Shown here piece by piece: positions 42,503 through 51,153 of a DNA stretch of 64,000 nucleotides. The notes beneath the pieces were generated by a model. It made no database searches. It was not told the DNA's origin and worked only from the letters and a program-made list of their open reading frames with translations. The position numbers and the translations under genes were made by a program. Source of the DNA: A07HB70 sp964512675 (GTDB lineage: Archaea > Halobacteriota > Halobacteria > Halobacteriales > Haloferacaceae); contig CAZEJR010000007.1 in NCBI GenBank assembly GCA_964512675.1, forward strand, positions 37,717 to 101,716, given 5' to 3'. The number at the start of each line of letters is the position of its first letter. Positions within the stretch are counted from its first letter, which is position 1.

Positions 42503-43135
42503 CTACGGCTCCGTCTCGAACAGCCGGTCTCGCACGGTGTCGGCCACCGCAGCAAGGTGTGCCTGCCCGAACAGCGCGACCAGCAGCGCGCCGAGAGCGT
42601 TGAACATCAGGTCGCCGACGGTGTCGTCGAGGCCGTGCTGGGCCAGCGGCATCGGCACACCCGTCGCGTCGGCGACACGGTCGAGGCCGAACTCGAACAG
42701 CTCCCAGACGACACCGAAGGCGAGCACCACGACGAACAGATAGACGAAGACGAACCGCGTCGGGATCGTCACCTCGTCGGCGTGGAGCTCGACCGCCCGC
42801 GCGACGGTGTAGCCGACGCCCGCGACGAGCGACGCCGACAGCGCGTGGGTGAGGCTGTCCCACCACGCGACCGACGCGTACAGCCCGGCGGACCCGAGCG
42901 TGTGGAGGAAGACGGCGCTCGTGATCCACAGCGCGAGCCACGGGTCGAGCGGCAGATCGTAGCTGCGCTCCAGGGCCGCCGGGAGGACGGTGACGAGGAG
43001 AGCGAGCGTCCCGTTCGTGACGGCCTTCGGCTGGTTCGCGACGACGCCGTAGCCGACGACGACGACGAGCAGCACCTGCATCGCCCGGGTGAGTCGTCGC
43101 TGTGTTCGCACCGGGGGTCGCGGGAGGAGCGTCAC
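42503..43135 (-). CDS. Polytopic membrane protein, operon partner of the next gene
   Basis: 210 aa, about six helices. It begins VTLLPRPPVRTQRRLTRAMQ and continues with LALLVTVLPAALERSYDLPL, LALWITSAVFLHTLGSAGLY, WWDSLTHALSASLVAGVGYT and FVYLFVVVLAFGVVWELFEF. The WDSLTHALSASL and VWELFEF blocks recall DUF2238-type membrane proteins with possible acidic/His ligands. It overlaps the upstream gene by 4 bp (GTGA). Function is unknown. Confidence 0.75.
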   Translation of the reverse strand: MTLLPRPPVRTQRRLTRAMQVLLVVVVGYGVVANQPKAVTNGTLALLVTVLPAALERSYDLPLDPWLALWITSAVFLHTLGSAGLYASVAWWDSLTHALSASLVAGVGYTVARAVELHADEVTIPTRFVFVYLFVVVLAFGVVWELFEFGLDRVADATGVPMPLAQHGLDDTVGDLMFNALGALLVALFGQAHLAAVADTVRDRLFETEP

Positions 43136-43764
43136 CGTCCCACCAGCTGCCGGATCGACTCCCGGAGCCGGCGGTCGCGCCACCGAAAGTAGCCGTCGAA
43201 CAGCGCGCCAGCCGCGACGCCGGCGAGGATGACGGACAGCCACTCGCGCATGAGGGTCTCGTTGTCGACGAGAAAGGCGGTACCGAGGAACCGGTCGGCG
43301 TTCCACCGGAAGACCGTCCACGCCGCCACCGTCGCCATCGTCGTCAGCACGACCACCACGACGGCGAACCAGTGGGTGACCTGGAGTGCGGTGAACGTGT
43401 GGAGCTCGACGACGACGAGCAGCGCCAGCGCCGCGAGCGCGAGGTAGGTGGCGAACGTCCCGAGCGCCCCGCCGACGAGTCCCCGGACCAGCACCGGCGA
43501 GAGCGCGAGGGCCAACAGCTCCCACGGGAGCATCGCCCGCGGGTCGCGGAACGCAGCCGGCGGGACGAGGACGACGACCCCGACGACCCCGACGAACACC
43601 GTCCACGCGTAGTCGAGGCCGAGGACGCTCTCGACGAACGCGACGGCGAGGACGGCCACTACGAGCCACGCGAGCGCCGCGTTGACCCGACTGTCGCGGA
43701 ACAGCGCCTCGACGGCGCCACCGAGGTCGGCCCGGTCGTCGGGGTGTCCTCTGCCGTCTGTCAC
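43132..43764 (-). CDS. Polytopic membrane protein
   Basis: 210 aa, GTG start, five or six helices (LAWLVVAVLAVAFVESVLGL, WTVFVGVVGVVVLVPPAAF, LGTFATYLALAALALLVVVE, VTHWFAVVVVVLTTMATVAA, MREWLSVILAGVAAGALFDG). A repeated small pattern of a Trp/His helix near residue 135 (LHTFTALQVTHWF) is notable. First gene of a two-gene operon with the protein at 42503. A haloarchaeal conserved hypothetical to my eye, with no function known. Confidence 0.7.
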   Translation of the reverse strand: MTDGRGHPDDRADLGGAVEALFRDSRVNAALAWLVVAVLAVAFVESVLGLDYAWTVFVGVVGVVVLVPPAAFRDPRAMLPWELLALALSPVLVRGLVGGALGTFATYLALAALALLVVVELHTFTALQVTHWFAVVVVVLTTMATVAAWTVFRWNADRFLGTAFLVDNETLMREWLSVILAGVAAGALFDGYFRWRDRRLRESIRQLVGR

Positions 43765-43838
43765 GCCGGACGACGGGGGCGTCCGGGAAATAAATCACTC
43801 GCGACGCGCTTATCCCCGCCAGCCGCCCAGTCGTGGGT

Positions 43839-44441
43839 ATGATGCTCCCGACGCACGCGCTCGTCGGCCTCGCCGTCGTGGCGCCGGTCGCCGTCCTCGC
43901 GCCGGGCCACGCGACGCCGGTGCTCGCCGGGGGGCTCGTCGGGAGCGTCGTCCCCGACCTCGACATGTACGCGGGGCACCGCCGGACGCTCCACTACCCG
44001 ACGGGCTACGCGCTCGCCGCCGTCCCCGCCGCCGGCGTCGCCCTCCTCGCTCCGACGCCCGCAGCCGTCGCCCTCGCCCTCGGCCTCGTCGGCGCCGCGC
44101 TCCACTGCCGGATGGACCGGTACGGCGGCGGCCTCGAGCTCCGCCCGTGGGAGGCGACCTCCGACCGCGCCGTCTACGACCACCTGCGCGGCGAGTGGCT
44201 GGCGCCGAGACGCTGGGTTCGCTACGACGGTGCGCCGGAGGACGTCGGCCTCGCGCTCGCCCTCGGCGCCCCCCTCGTCGTCGTCCTCGACGACCCGTTC
44301 CGGCGCGTCGTCGCCGCCGCGCTCCTCGTCGGCTGCGTGTACGGACTGCTCCGGCGCCGGCTGGCGGCAGTCGCGACGGTGCTGGTCGGGCTGCTCCCCG
44401 ACGCCGTCGCGGGCCACGTTCCCGAGCGGTACCGGCGGTAA
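43839..44441 (+). CDS. DUF457/YdjM-like membrane-bound metal-dependent hydrolase
   Basis: 200 aa. The N-terminus MMLPTHALVGLAVVAPVAVL contains the PTH motif, followed by VGSVVPDLDMYAGHRRTLHY with the metal-binding Asp and His pairs (PDLD, HRRTLHYP) and HCRMDRYGG. Four membrane helices surround them. This layout is the LexA-induced YdjM/DUF457 hydrolase family. A GTG two codons upstream is possible but ATG 43839 fits the family start. It stands alone after a TATA-like region (cgcttatccc). Confidence 0.78.
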   Translation: MMLPTHALVGLAVVAPVAVLAPGHATPVLAGGLVGSVVPDLDMYAGHRRTLHYPTGYALAAVPAAGVALLAPTPAAVALALGLVGAALHCRMDRYGGGLELRPWEATSDRAVYDHLRGEWLAPRRWVRYDGAPEDVGLALALGAPLVVVLDDPFRRVVAAALLVGCVYGLLRRRLAAVATVLVGLLPDAVAGHVPERYRR

Positions 44442-44742
44442 GGCCCCCCGATCGCCAGCCGCCGGCAGTTCGCGTGCGGGCCCGTCCTCGGTGGCGTCCA
44501 GCTGTCCGCGCCGAGACACCCGGTCGGCGGACGCCGGCGGTCCGCCCCCGTCGTCGCGGACCGCGGCCCGGGGTACGCCGCGCGAGCGTCGCCACGGGTC
44601 GGGGCGTGGCCGCGTGGCGTCTGACACCGCCGATCATATACCTCGGGCGACACCACAGTCTCGCCGTGGTCCCCCGGACGCCCCCCTCCCCTCCGGAGAC
44701 GCCTCGCGCCGTCCAGATACCTCTCACCGCGGAGGAGACGCC
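44442..44742. other. Intergenic region
   Basis: 300 bp between two plus-strand membrane genes. A TATA-like atcatatacc lies at about 44632-44641. No gene was recognised. Confidence 0.4.
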
Positions 44743-45723
44743 GTGACGCTCTACGCCGTCGACGACGTCGCCGACGCCGTCGCGGCGACACGAGCCTTCC
44801 TCCTCCCGTTCGACCCGAGCCGGTGGCTCCGGCTGGCCCTCGTCGTCCTCTTCGTCGGCGGCGGGGTCGGCGTGCCACAGCTGTCGGGCGGCGCGCCGGA
44901 CGCCGGCGCTTCGGTCGGCGGCTCGCCGACACCCCCCTCGCTCGACGGCACGACGCTCGCGCTCGTCGGCCTCGGCGCCGCGGTCGTCGTCTGCCTCGTG
45001 CTCGCCGTCCTGTTCGTGCGCTCGACGATGGCGTTCGTCTTCGTCGCGTCGCTCCGGCGCGAGTCGGTCGCCCTGCGGCGCGACTGGCGCGCCAACTGGC
45101 GGCGCGGCGTCCGGCTGCTCGGCTTCCGGCTCGCGCTCGGCGCGGTCGCGCTCGCCGCCGCCGCGCTCCTCGTCGGCCTCGCCGCCGCGCCCGTCCTGGC
45201 CGGCGTCCCCGTCGGGTCGGCTGTCGTGTTGCTGGTCGCCGTTCCGGCGCTGGTGGTGCTCGCGGTCGGTGCCGGTCTCGCCGGCGGGTTCACCACGGCG
45301 TTCGTCGTGCCGGTGATGCTCGTCGACGACTGTGGCCCACTCGCCGCCTGGCGGCGGCTCTGGCCGATCCTGACCGCGGGGTGGCGTCAGTACGCGGCCT
45401 ACGCGGTCGGCGCGTTCGCGCTCCGGTTCGTCGCCGGTCTCCTCGCTACCGTCGCGACGACGCTCGCGGCCCTCGCCCTCGCGATCCCCCTCGGGCTCGT
45501 CGCCCTCGGCGGTGTCGTCCTGCTCGGGGTCGTCGAGACGCTCGGGTGGGTCGTCGTCGGGACCGCCGTCGTCCTGTTCGTCGTCTCGCTCGTCCTCGTC
45601 TCGCTGCTCGTCGCAGTGCCGGTCCAGACGTTCCGCCGGTACTACGACCTCCTCGTGCTCGGCGACACGGACCGGTCGCTCGACGTGATCGCGGAGCGCC
45701 GCCGCGCGCTCCGCGAGGCGTAA
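44743..45723 (+). CDS. DUF7544-like polytopic membrane protein
   Basis: 326 aa, GTG start. The N-terminus VTLYAVDDVADAVAATRAFL and FDPSRWLRLALVVLFVGG matches a haloarchaeal membrane family (DUF7544 in my recollection). About six hydrophobic segments, including RLALGAVALAAAALLVGLAA and VETLGWVVVGTAVVLFVVSL, with a conserved mid-protein FVVPVMLVDDCGPLAAWRRL. It ends in a cytoplasmic tail FRRYYDLLVLGDTDRSLDVI. It looks like a permease or scaffold; function is unknown. Confidence 0.75.
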   Translation: MTLYAVDDVADAVAATRAFLLPFDPSRWLRLALVVLFVGGGVGVPQLSGGAPDAGASVGGSPTPPSLDGTTLALVGLGAAVVVCLVLAVLFVRSTMAFVFVASLRRESVALRRDWRANWRRGVRLLGFRLALGAVALAAAALLVGLAAAPVLAGVPVGSAVVLLVAVPALVVLAVGAGLAGGFTTAFVVPVMLVDDCGPLAAWRRLWPILTAGWRQYAAYAVGAFALRFVAGLLATVATTLAALALAIPLGLVALGGVVLLGVVETLGWVVVGTAVVLFVVSLVLVSLLVAVPVQTFRRYYDLLVLGDTDRSLDVIAERRRALREA

Positions 45724-45961
45724 CACCACGACCGCGGCTCCTCCCCGCCCTCGGCTGGTCCCGCTGCCCGTCCGTCCGCGCCCGCCGGAACGCCCCGTCG
45801 AGGTAGCGCTCCTCGACCGCGCCGTAGCCGTCGACCGGTCCGACCGCCGCCCCGAACGCACGCTGGGGCGGGTAGGACACGGCGGTGACGTGTGTCTCGT
45901 CGAGCGTCGCCGCTGCCGTCGCGGCGGCACGGAGCGGTTCGGGTCGCCACCGGTCGTCCAC
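45724..45961 (-). pseudogene. Possible small gene cut short, downstream of the aldehyde oxidoreductase
   Basis: A GTG at 45961 follows the AOR stop by one base (TGA-G-GTG). The reading VDDRWRPEPLRAAATAAATL, then DETHVTAVSYPPQRAFGAAV and DGYGAVEERYLDGAFRRA, is protein-like for about 65 residues. It then turns Arg/Gly-rich and stays open to 45446, deep inside the opposite-strand membrane gene. A lost stop or frameshift near 45760 is likely. It was probably co-transcribed with AOR; the family is unknown. Confidence 0.4.
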
Positions 45962-45962
45962 C

Positions 45963-47615
45963 TCAGTCAGCCGGCGATTCGGGCACGACGCCGTCGCCGG
46001 TCCAGCCACGGACGTCGTAGTACTCGTCCAGCGCCGAGTCCATCCCCTCGACCTCGTAGGGGAGGGTGTCGTCGCTCCGGTCGAACCCACGCCTGTTGTT
46101 GAAATGTCGTTCGAGCTCGACGATTCGGGCGCCCGTCGCCATCAGGTCCTCGTGGTCGGCGCCGAGGAGACGTGCGCGCCGGTCGTCGCCGACCTGGGCC
46201 TTCGAGAACTTACAGAGGATCGCGGAGTCGTTGACCGCCTTGACGTTCTCCAGCCTCGCGACGAGTTCGGGCTTGCCGTCGAGCCCCTCGTGTGGCACCG
46301 TGCCGTCGTACTCGAGGTTGTGTATCTTCGAGTACATGTGGTCGGCGCCGCGGTTGGCCGTCGCGTAGCCGAGCGCGCGGCCGTGGAGTACCCGCCCGTC
46401 GTGGCCGGGAAACTCGAGGCCCTTCGAGGTCCAGTTCTCGACGCCGAGCTCCTCGTGTGCCCGGTCGACTCCCTCGGCGAGGACGTCGCCGACGCCCTCG
46501 CGGCGGGCGATCTTCTCGACGAGGTCGTGGACCAGGTCGGCGTCGCCGAACCGGTCTTCGGCCTTGAGATACGCCCCGACGGTGACGCCCGCGCTGATGG
46601 TGTCGAGCCCGAGTTCGTCACAGAGCTCGTTCGACTTCATCACGTCGACGACGTCGTCGACCTCGAGCGTGCTTCCGAACGCGAACACCGTCTCGTACTC
46701 CGGCCCTTCCGTCTCGAGCCCCGTCTCGTCGTCCTTCGTCGGGAGCTTGCAGGCGAACGCACACTGCGAGCAGGTGCCTTTCTTGTACTTCTTGTCCTCG
46801 ACCGCGTCGCCGTCGATGCCGTCGACGCCCTCGTCGAAGTCGGTCCGCTCGAAGTAGCGGGTGGGGAGCGAGAACACGTCGTTGTAGAGTGCAACGCCGC
46901 TCGTCGTCCCCTGCCGTTTCATGATGTGGTCCTCGACGGCGGCGTCGCGGTGAATCTCGCTCGCGACGTCCGGGTCGGGGATCGGCGTCTCGCGGCGCGA
47001 GTCGCCCGCGAACGAGACGGTCTTGAGCTTTTTCGACCCGAGGACGGCGCCGATACCGCCCCGGCCGAACGCCCGCGTGTCGGAGGTCATCAGCGCCGCG
47101 TACCGGACCCGGTTCTCGCCCGCCGGGCCGACGGTCGCGAGATTGTGGGCGTCGAGGTCGTGGCGCTCCGCCATCGCCGCGCTCGTGTCGCTCACCGTCG
47201 CGCCCGCGAGGTTCGGCACCGCCTCGAACTCACAGCCCTCGTCGGTGACGTGGACCGCGACGGGCTCGTCCGCCGCGCCGACGAACTCGACACAGGGGTA
47301 GCCGGCGTCGGCGAAGTTACGCGAGAGGAACCCGCCGGCGTTCGAGGAGACCAGCCCGTCGGTCAGCGGCGAGAGCGTCGTCGCGTTCATCCGCCCGGTG
47401 AAGCTCGTCTGCGAGGTCTGGAGCGGTCCAGAGGAGAGATACACGCGATTCTCCGGGCCGAACGGGTCGGCGTCGAACGGGATCCGCTCGTGTGCGAGAC
47501 GGGTCGCAGCCCCTCGCCCGCCGATAAACGAGGCGAGCACGTCGTCGATATCACTCGTCTCACACGTCCGGTTCGTGAGGTCGACCGTCAGGAGCGGGCC
47601 CTCGCCGTGGAGCAT
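45963..47615 (-). CDS. aor: Tungsten/molybdenum aldehyde ferredoxin oxidoreductase
   Basis: 550 aa. It oxidises aldehydes to acids using a bis-pterin W/Mo cofactor and a [4Fe-4S] cluster, passing electrons to ferredoxin. N-terminal blocks LLTVDLTNRTCETSDI and FIGGRGAATRLAHERI, then AFGRGGIGAVLGSKKLK. Cluster ligands: CSQCAFAC near residue 288 and a fourth Cys in DSAILCKFSK. ATG 47615 follows a TATA (gttatacagc, minus) by about 28 bp, so it is leaderless. It is shorter than the hyperthermophile enzyme (about 600 aa) but complete. Confidence 0.9.
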   Translation of the reverse strand: MLHGEGPLLTVDLTNRTCETSDIDDVLASFIGGRGAATRLAHERIPFDADPFGPENRVYLSSGPLQTSQTSFTGRMNATTLSPLTDGLVSSNAGGFLSRNFADAGYPCVEFVGAADEPVAVHVTDEGCEFEAVPNLAGATVSDTSAAMAERHDLDAHNLATVGPAGENRVRYAALMTSDTRAFGRGGIGAVLGSKKLKTVSFAGDSRRETPIPDPDVASEIHRDAAVEDHIMKRQGTTSGVALYNDVFSLPTRYFERTDFDEGVDGIDGDAVEDKKYKKGTCSQCAFACKLPTKDDETGLETEGPEYETVFAFGSTLEVDDVVDVMKSNELCDELGLDTISAGVTVGAYLKAEDRFGDADLVHDLVEKIARREGVGDVLAEGVDRAHEELGVENWTSKGLEFPGHDGRVLHGRALGYATANRGADHMYSKIHNLEYDGTVPHEGLDGKPELVARLENVKAVNDSAILCKFSKAQVGDDRRARLLGADHEDLMATGARIVELERHFNNRRGFDRSDDTLPYEVEGMDSALDEYYDVRGWTGDGVVPESPAD

Positions 47616-47686
47616 AGCTGACACTGCGGTGTCGGCTGTATAACTGCTTTGGCGGCAGCGACACACGAGCGAGCCGCCGCCCCGCC

Positions 47687-48838
47687 TCAGGCCGGCACCC
47701 GGATCAGGTCGAGCGGGACCGTCGACAGCCGCTCGGTCTCCGTCTCGCTCACCAGCACCGGGGTCTCGAGTCGCATCCCGCCGACGCCCGGGTGGTGGAC
47801 GTAGGCGTGTGCGACGAGCGTCGTGTTCGGCGGGATCGCCCCGTCGGCGTCGGGCACGACCGTCGGGCCACACCGCGCGGAGGTCCCGAGGCCGTGGCCG
47901 TAGTACGACACCCAGTCGCCGGGCTGGTCCGTCGCGGCCATGGCGTCGTCGACACGGTCGACGATCGCCCGGATCGCCGCGCCCGGCTCGATTGCGTCGA
48001 GCAGCGTGTCCGCGACCGACCGGAAGTCCGCCTCCAGCGCCAGTTGTGCCTCTGTCGGCTCGCCGACGACGGCGTTCGCGACGAGGTCGCCGAAGTAGCC
48101 GTCGTAGACGGCGTGGACGTCCAGCGTCACGAGGTCGCCGCGCTGGATCCGCTTCTGTGTCGGCTCGGGGGTGAACCCGTTCGGTCGAGCCTGCTTGTAG
48201 CCCGACCCCACCTCCGTGCGCGTGATCGACCAGTTGTACTCGCTCCCGGCCCGGCGCTGGGCGCGTTCGATCTCGCCCGCGAGTTCGATCTCCGAGACGC
48301 CCGGCGTCAGTGCGTCGACCGCCGCCCCGATCCCGACGTCGCAGATCTCGTTCGCCCGGCGCAGACGCTCGATCTCGGCGCGTGACTTGACCGTCATCGC
48401 GTCGTTGACCGCCGCCGTCGCGTCGACCAGGTCGACCGGGAGCCGGCTGTCGACCCGGCGGTACTCCGCGGCGGTGAGCACGCCGACGTCGTCGGCGGTG
48501 CCCATCTCCACGCCCACGCGTCCGTCGGCCACCTCCGCCGTCTCCAGCGTGTCCGCGACGGCGTCGGGGAAAGGCCGCTCGCGGCTCCGCGTCCAGCTGT
48601 CGGCCGTCTCGATCCACGTCTCGGCGCTGACCCGTGCGACGTCGTTCCTGCTCGTCAGGAGCGAGACGTCGCCGTCGACCGGCAGGAGCACTGCCGTGCG
48701 CCACGGTGCCCACACCCCTGCGAGGTAGGCGATACTCCCGCGGCGTGTCAGGAGCAGCGCGTCAAGCCCCGCGTCGTCCGCTCGGCCGCGCAGCGCCGCG
48801 GCGTGGCTCCGGTAGTCGACTGCCGGTCTGGGTGGCAT
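47687..48838 (-). CDS. M24-family (Xaa-Pro dipeptidase-like) metallopeptidase with an altered metal ligand
   Basis: 383 aa. An N-terminal creatinase-like domain (ALLLTRRGSIAYLAGVWAP) is followed by the pita-bread fold: MTVKSRAEIERLRRANEICD, DLVTLDVHAVYDGYFGDLV (both Asp ligands), SYYGHGLGTSARCGP (His) and GMRLETPVLVSETE (last Glu). The first Glu ligand, normally in an EPG block, is replaced: the sequence reads LVAHAYVHHPGVGG, so His stands there. Either the metal site uses His or the enzyme is specialised. It lies 71 bp upstream of aor in the opposite reading order of the same strand. Confidence 0.82.
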   Translation of the reverse strand: MPPRPAVDYRSHAAALRGRADDAGLDALLLTRRGSIAYLAGVWAPWRTAVLLPVDGDVSLLTSRNDVARVSAETWIETADSWTRSRERPFPDAVADTLETAEVADGRVGVEMGTADDVGVLTAAEYRRVDSRLPVDLVDATAAVNDAMTVKSRAEIERLRRANEICDVGIGAAVDALTPGVSEIELAGEIERAQRRAGSEYNWSITRTEVGSGYKQARPNGFTPEPTQKRIQRGDLVTLDVHAVYDGYFGDLVANAVVGEPTEAQLALEADFRSVADTLLDAIEPGAAIRAIVDRVDDAMAATDQPGDWVSYYGHGLGTSARCGPTVVPDADGAIPPNTTLVAHAYVHHPGVGGMRLETPVLVSETETERLSTVPLDLIRVPA

Positions 48839-49017
48839 GCCCGCGTACTTGTCCGTCGACTCACCTAACTTCTTCGACAGCCGCGGACGGCGACGGCAGA
48901 CGAGCGATCACTAACGTCGGGGTCGCGCGCTCTGACACACGTCGATCGCGCGAGACACGTCGCCGAACGTCGTCCTTGCGGCTCGAACCGCAGCCGTTCG
49001 TCCGGTTTCGGGAAAAC

Positions 49018-49028
49018 GGCTATATATC
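49018..49028 (+). promoter_or_regulatory. TATA box of the small Cys protein
   Basis: ggctatatatc lies about 25-30 bp before the ATG at 49049, so the message is probably leaderless. Confidence 0.6.
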
Positions 49029-49048
49029 CGGAGAGTCCGGATGTGTGT

Positions 49049-49186
49049 ATGCCATACGTCGTCACGAACGGCGCCGTCCACGCCGACAACTGCCCGCACA
49101 TCGCCCCGGACGTCGACCCGGCCCGGTACGTCAGCGAGACGCCCGAGGGCCGCATCGCCGCCGACTGCGACTGCAACGCCGCGTAG
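49049..49186 (+). CDS. 45-residue Cys/His-containing protein
   Basis: 45 aa. It reads MPYVVTNGAVHADNCPHIAP and ends RIAADCDCNAA. CPH plus CDC could hold a zinc ion. A strong TATA box sits at leaderless distance and the codon use is normal. A conserved opening such as this with two Cys clusters occurs in several haloarchaeal micro-proteins, but I have no function. It is flanked by non-coding DNA on both sides. Confidence 0.6.
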   Translation: MPYVVTNGAVHADNCPHIAPDVDPARYVSETPEGRIAADCDCNAA

Positions 49187-49731
49187 TCGACAGTCCACGC
49201 TCCGACCCGGGATTCGCCCCCCGACTCGACAGGAGGCGCTTCGATATCTGTTCACGTGGGTACACGTGTGCGTCGACCCTCGACAGACAGCCGACGACAC
49301 GACCGCTCACACCGAGTGCGTCCGTGGACCGGTTCCGGTGTGGCAGCCGCGGCGCGACCCTCCGGCGGAGAGACGCCCCGACGGGCGACTCTGCGTCGCC
49401 TGCCGGGCGGCACGGACGCGCGACCGACGCCGTTCGAACGTGACCGGTGACCGGTGACCGACCCCGACCGCCGCCGGGCGCCGTTCGAGCGCGCTGGCGC
49501 GTGACCCGACAGACGCGGCGACGCGCGTCCGGCACGGACGCCTCCTGGTCGGGGCGTTCGACGACCGCGCCGCCGCACCCGACCCGACCCCGGCGCGCGC
49601 AACGCGCTTGCGGTCCGGGCACTCCGGACCGGTGACGCCGACGAGACCCACGAGCGGCTCGCGGTCGGCCGACGGCGTCGGAGACGGATCGCGGCGAAAC
49701 CCTCAGGACCGCTGGCCACCACTGGCCGTAC
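49187..49731. other. Non-coding stretch
   Basis: About 545 bp. All frames are Arg/Pro/Ser-rich and lack protein-like periodicity; no RNA gene or repeat was recognised. Some tandem cgaccg/gaccggt wording is simple compositional bias. Confidence 0.45.
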
Positions 49732-50010
49732 GTGAGCAAGCTCTGTCCCTGCTCGTCGTCCGACGACTCGAACCGATCTGCCCGGAGCGCGGCGACGACG
49801 GGCGCGACGCTCGGCGCACGCCTCGGCTCGCGAGGCGGCCCGCTGTCGACCGGTGTCGGCGCCGGCTTCGGCGCCGCCGCCGGCTACCTGCTCGGCACCG
49901 CCGTCGGCGACACCGCGGGGCGGCTGGTGCCCGACGGCGGTCGCGACACGGAGACCGCGCCACAGGGAGTCGACATCGCGGTCCGCGAGGCGGGCGAGGA
50001 CGCGCCGTAG
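49732..50010 (+). CDS. Glycine-zipper-like small protein
   Basis: 92 aa, GTG start. The N-terminus VSKLCPCSSSDDS has a CPC pair. The middle (about 24-62: ATLGARLGSRGGPLSTGVGA, GFGAAAGYLLGTAVGDTAG) is a Gly-xxx-Gly membrane-associating stretch as in glycine-zipper proteins. The tail is acidic (DGGRDTETAPQ and after). It lies 38 bp before the site-2 protease and could be its operon partner. Family assignment is tentative. Confidence 0.55.
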   Translation: MSKLCPCSSSDDSNRSARSAATTGATLGARLGSRGGPLSTGVGAGFGAAAGYLLGTAVGDTAGRLVPDGGRDTETAPQGVDIAVREAGEDAP

Positions 50011-50048
50011 AGCCGAGGCGTTTTCACCGCTGACGCCCAACTCACTCT

Positions 50049-51137
50049 GTGCCTCGCGCCCCGAACGACCACCCGGAGCCGGAGTCTCTGGCCGAGCAGT
50101 TCTACGTCTACGAGGTGCGGGCCGACGGCGGCGAGGTGCGGTACTACGGCGAGCCGCTGGCAGACCGCGAGACGGTGCTCGACGGGCTCTCGCCGCTGTT
50201 CCGCAGCCGGGGCTACCGCGTCTCGCTCACCCGCGAGACGGGCGAGTACGTCCTCGTCGCCCGGGAGCGGTCGCCCGGCGTCGACGGCGTGCCGTGGACG
50301 AACGTCGCGCTCTTCGTCGCCACCGCGGCCACGACGCTGTTCGCGGGCGCGCGATGGTACGGTATCGACCCCCTCGCGACGCCGGCTCGGCTGGTCGAGG
50401 CGTGGCCGTTCGCCGTCGGTGTCCTGTCCGTGCTCGCGGTCCACGAGCTCGGCCACTACGCGCTGGGGCGATACCACGACGTCGACGCGAGCCTGCCGTA
50501 CTTCGTCCCGCTCCCGAACCTCGTCGGCACGCTCGGGGCGGTCATCCGGGTGCGCGAGCGGGTGCCGAGCCGCCGGGCGCTGTTCGACTTCGGTGTCGCC
50601 GGACCGCTGGCGGGGCTGGCCGCGACCGTCGTCGTCACCGCCGTCGGTGTCTCGCTCCCGCCCGTGACCGTCGCGAACGGCGCGGGACCGGCGGTCGAAC
50701 TCGGCTACCCGCCGCTCGTGCGTGGCGTCGCCGCGCTCCTCGGCGAACCGCTCGTCTATCCGGACGGTCGGCGTGTCAACCCCGTCGTCGTCGCGGGCTG
50801 GGTCGGCGCGTTCGTCACCTTCCTCAACCTCCTGCCGGTCGGACAGCTGGACGGGGCACACGTCCTCCGGGCCGTCGCCGGCGAGCGCACCGAACAGGTC
50901 CAGTGGCTCGTCCCCGTCGCGCTGGCGAGCCTCGCGGGCTACCTGTTCGTCTTCGAGGACGGCCGGAGCGCCGGTCTGTGGGTCGTCTGGGCCGTCCTCG
51001 CGGTGGTGTTCGCCCGCCTGCGCGGCCCCGGCCCGACCGACGACGCCGCTGTCGGCTCGACCCGGACGCTCGTCGCCGTCGCGACGTTCGTCCTCGGGGC
51101 GCTCTGCTTTAGCCCGACGCCGGTGGTGCTGACCTAG
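50049..51137 (+). CDS. Site-2-protease-like M50 intramembrane metalloprotease
   Basis: 362 aa, GTG start. A soluble N-terminal domain (AEQFYVYEVRADGGEVRYYG and after, about residues 15-75) precedes six or so helices. The zinc site is VLAVHELGHYALGRYHDVDA (HExxH, about residue 135) and FLNLLPVGQLDGAHVLRAVA (NxxPxxxLDG, about residue 265). These proteases cut membrane-bound anti-sigma-like or regulatory proteins. The N-terminal domain is the usual haloarchaeal variant. It ends in a hydrophobic tail. Confidence 0.9.
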   Translation: MPRAPNDHPEPESLAEQFYVYEVRADGGEVRYYGEPLADRETVLDGLSPLFRSRGYRVSLTRETGEYVLVARERSPGVDGVPWTNVALFVATAATTLFAGARWYGIDPLATPARLVEAWPFAVGVLSVLAVHELGHYALGRYHDVDASLPYFVPLPNLVGTLGAVIRVRERVPSRRALFDFGVAGPLAGLAATVVVTAVGVSLPPVTVANGAGPAVELGYPPLVRGVAALLGEPLVYPDGRRVNPVVVAGWVGAFVTFLNLLPVGQLDGAHVLRAVAGERTEQVQWLVPVALASLAGYLFVFEDGRSAGLWVVWAVLAVVFARLRGPGPTDDAAVGSTRTLVAVATFVLGALCFSPTPVVLT

Positions 51138-51153
51138 CGCGTCGACGCGGCGG

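Noticed and set aside
49187..49731. Several short open frames between the 45-residue protein and the glycine-zipper gene
   Set aside because: All are Arg/Ser/Pro-rich with no motif, promoter or consistent codon pattern.
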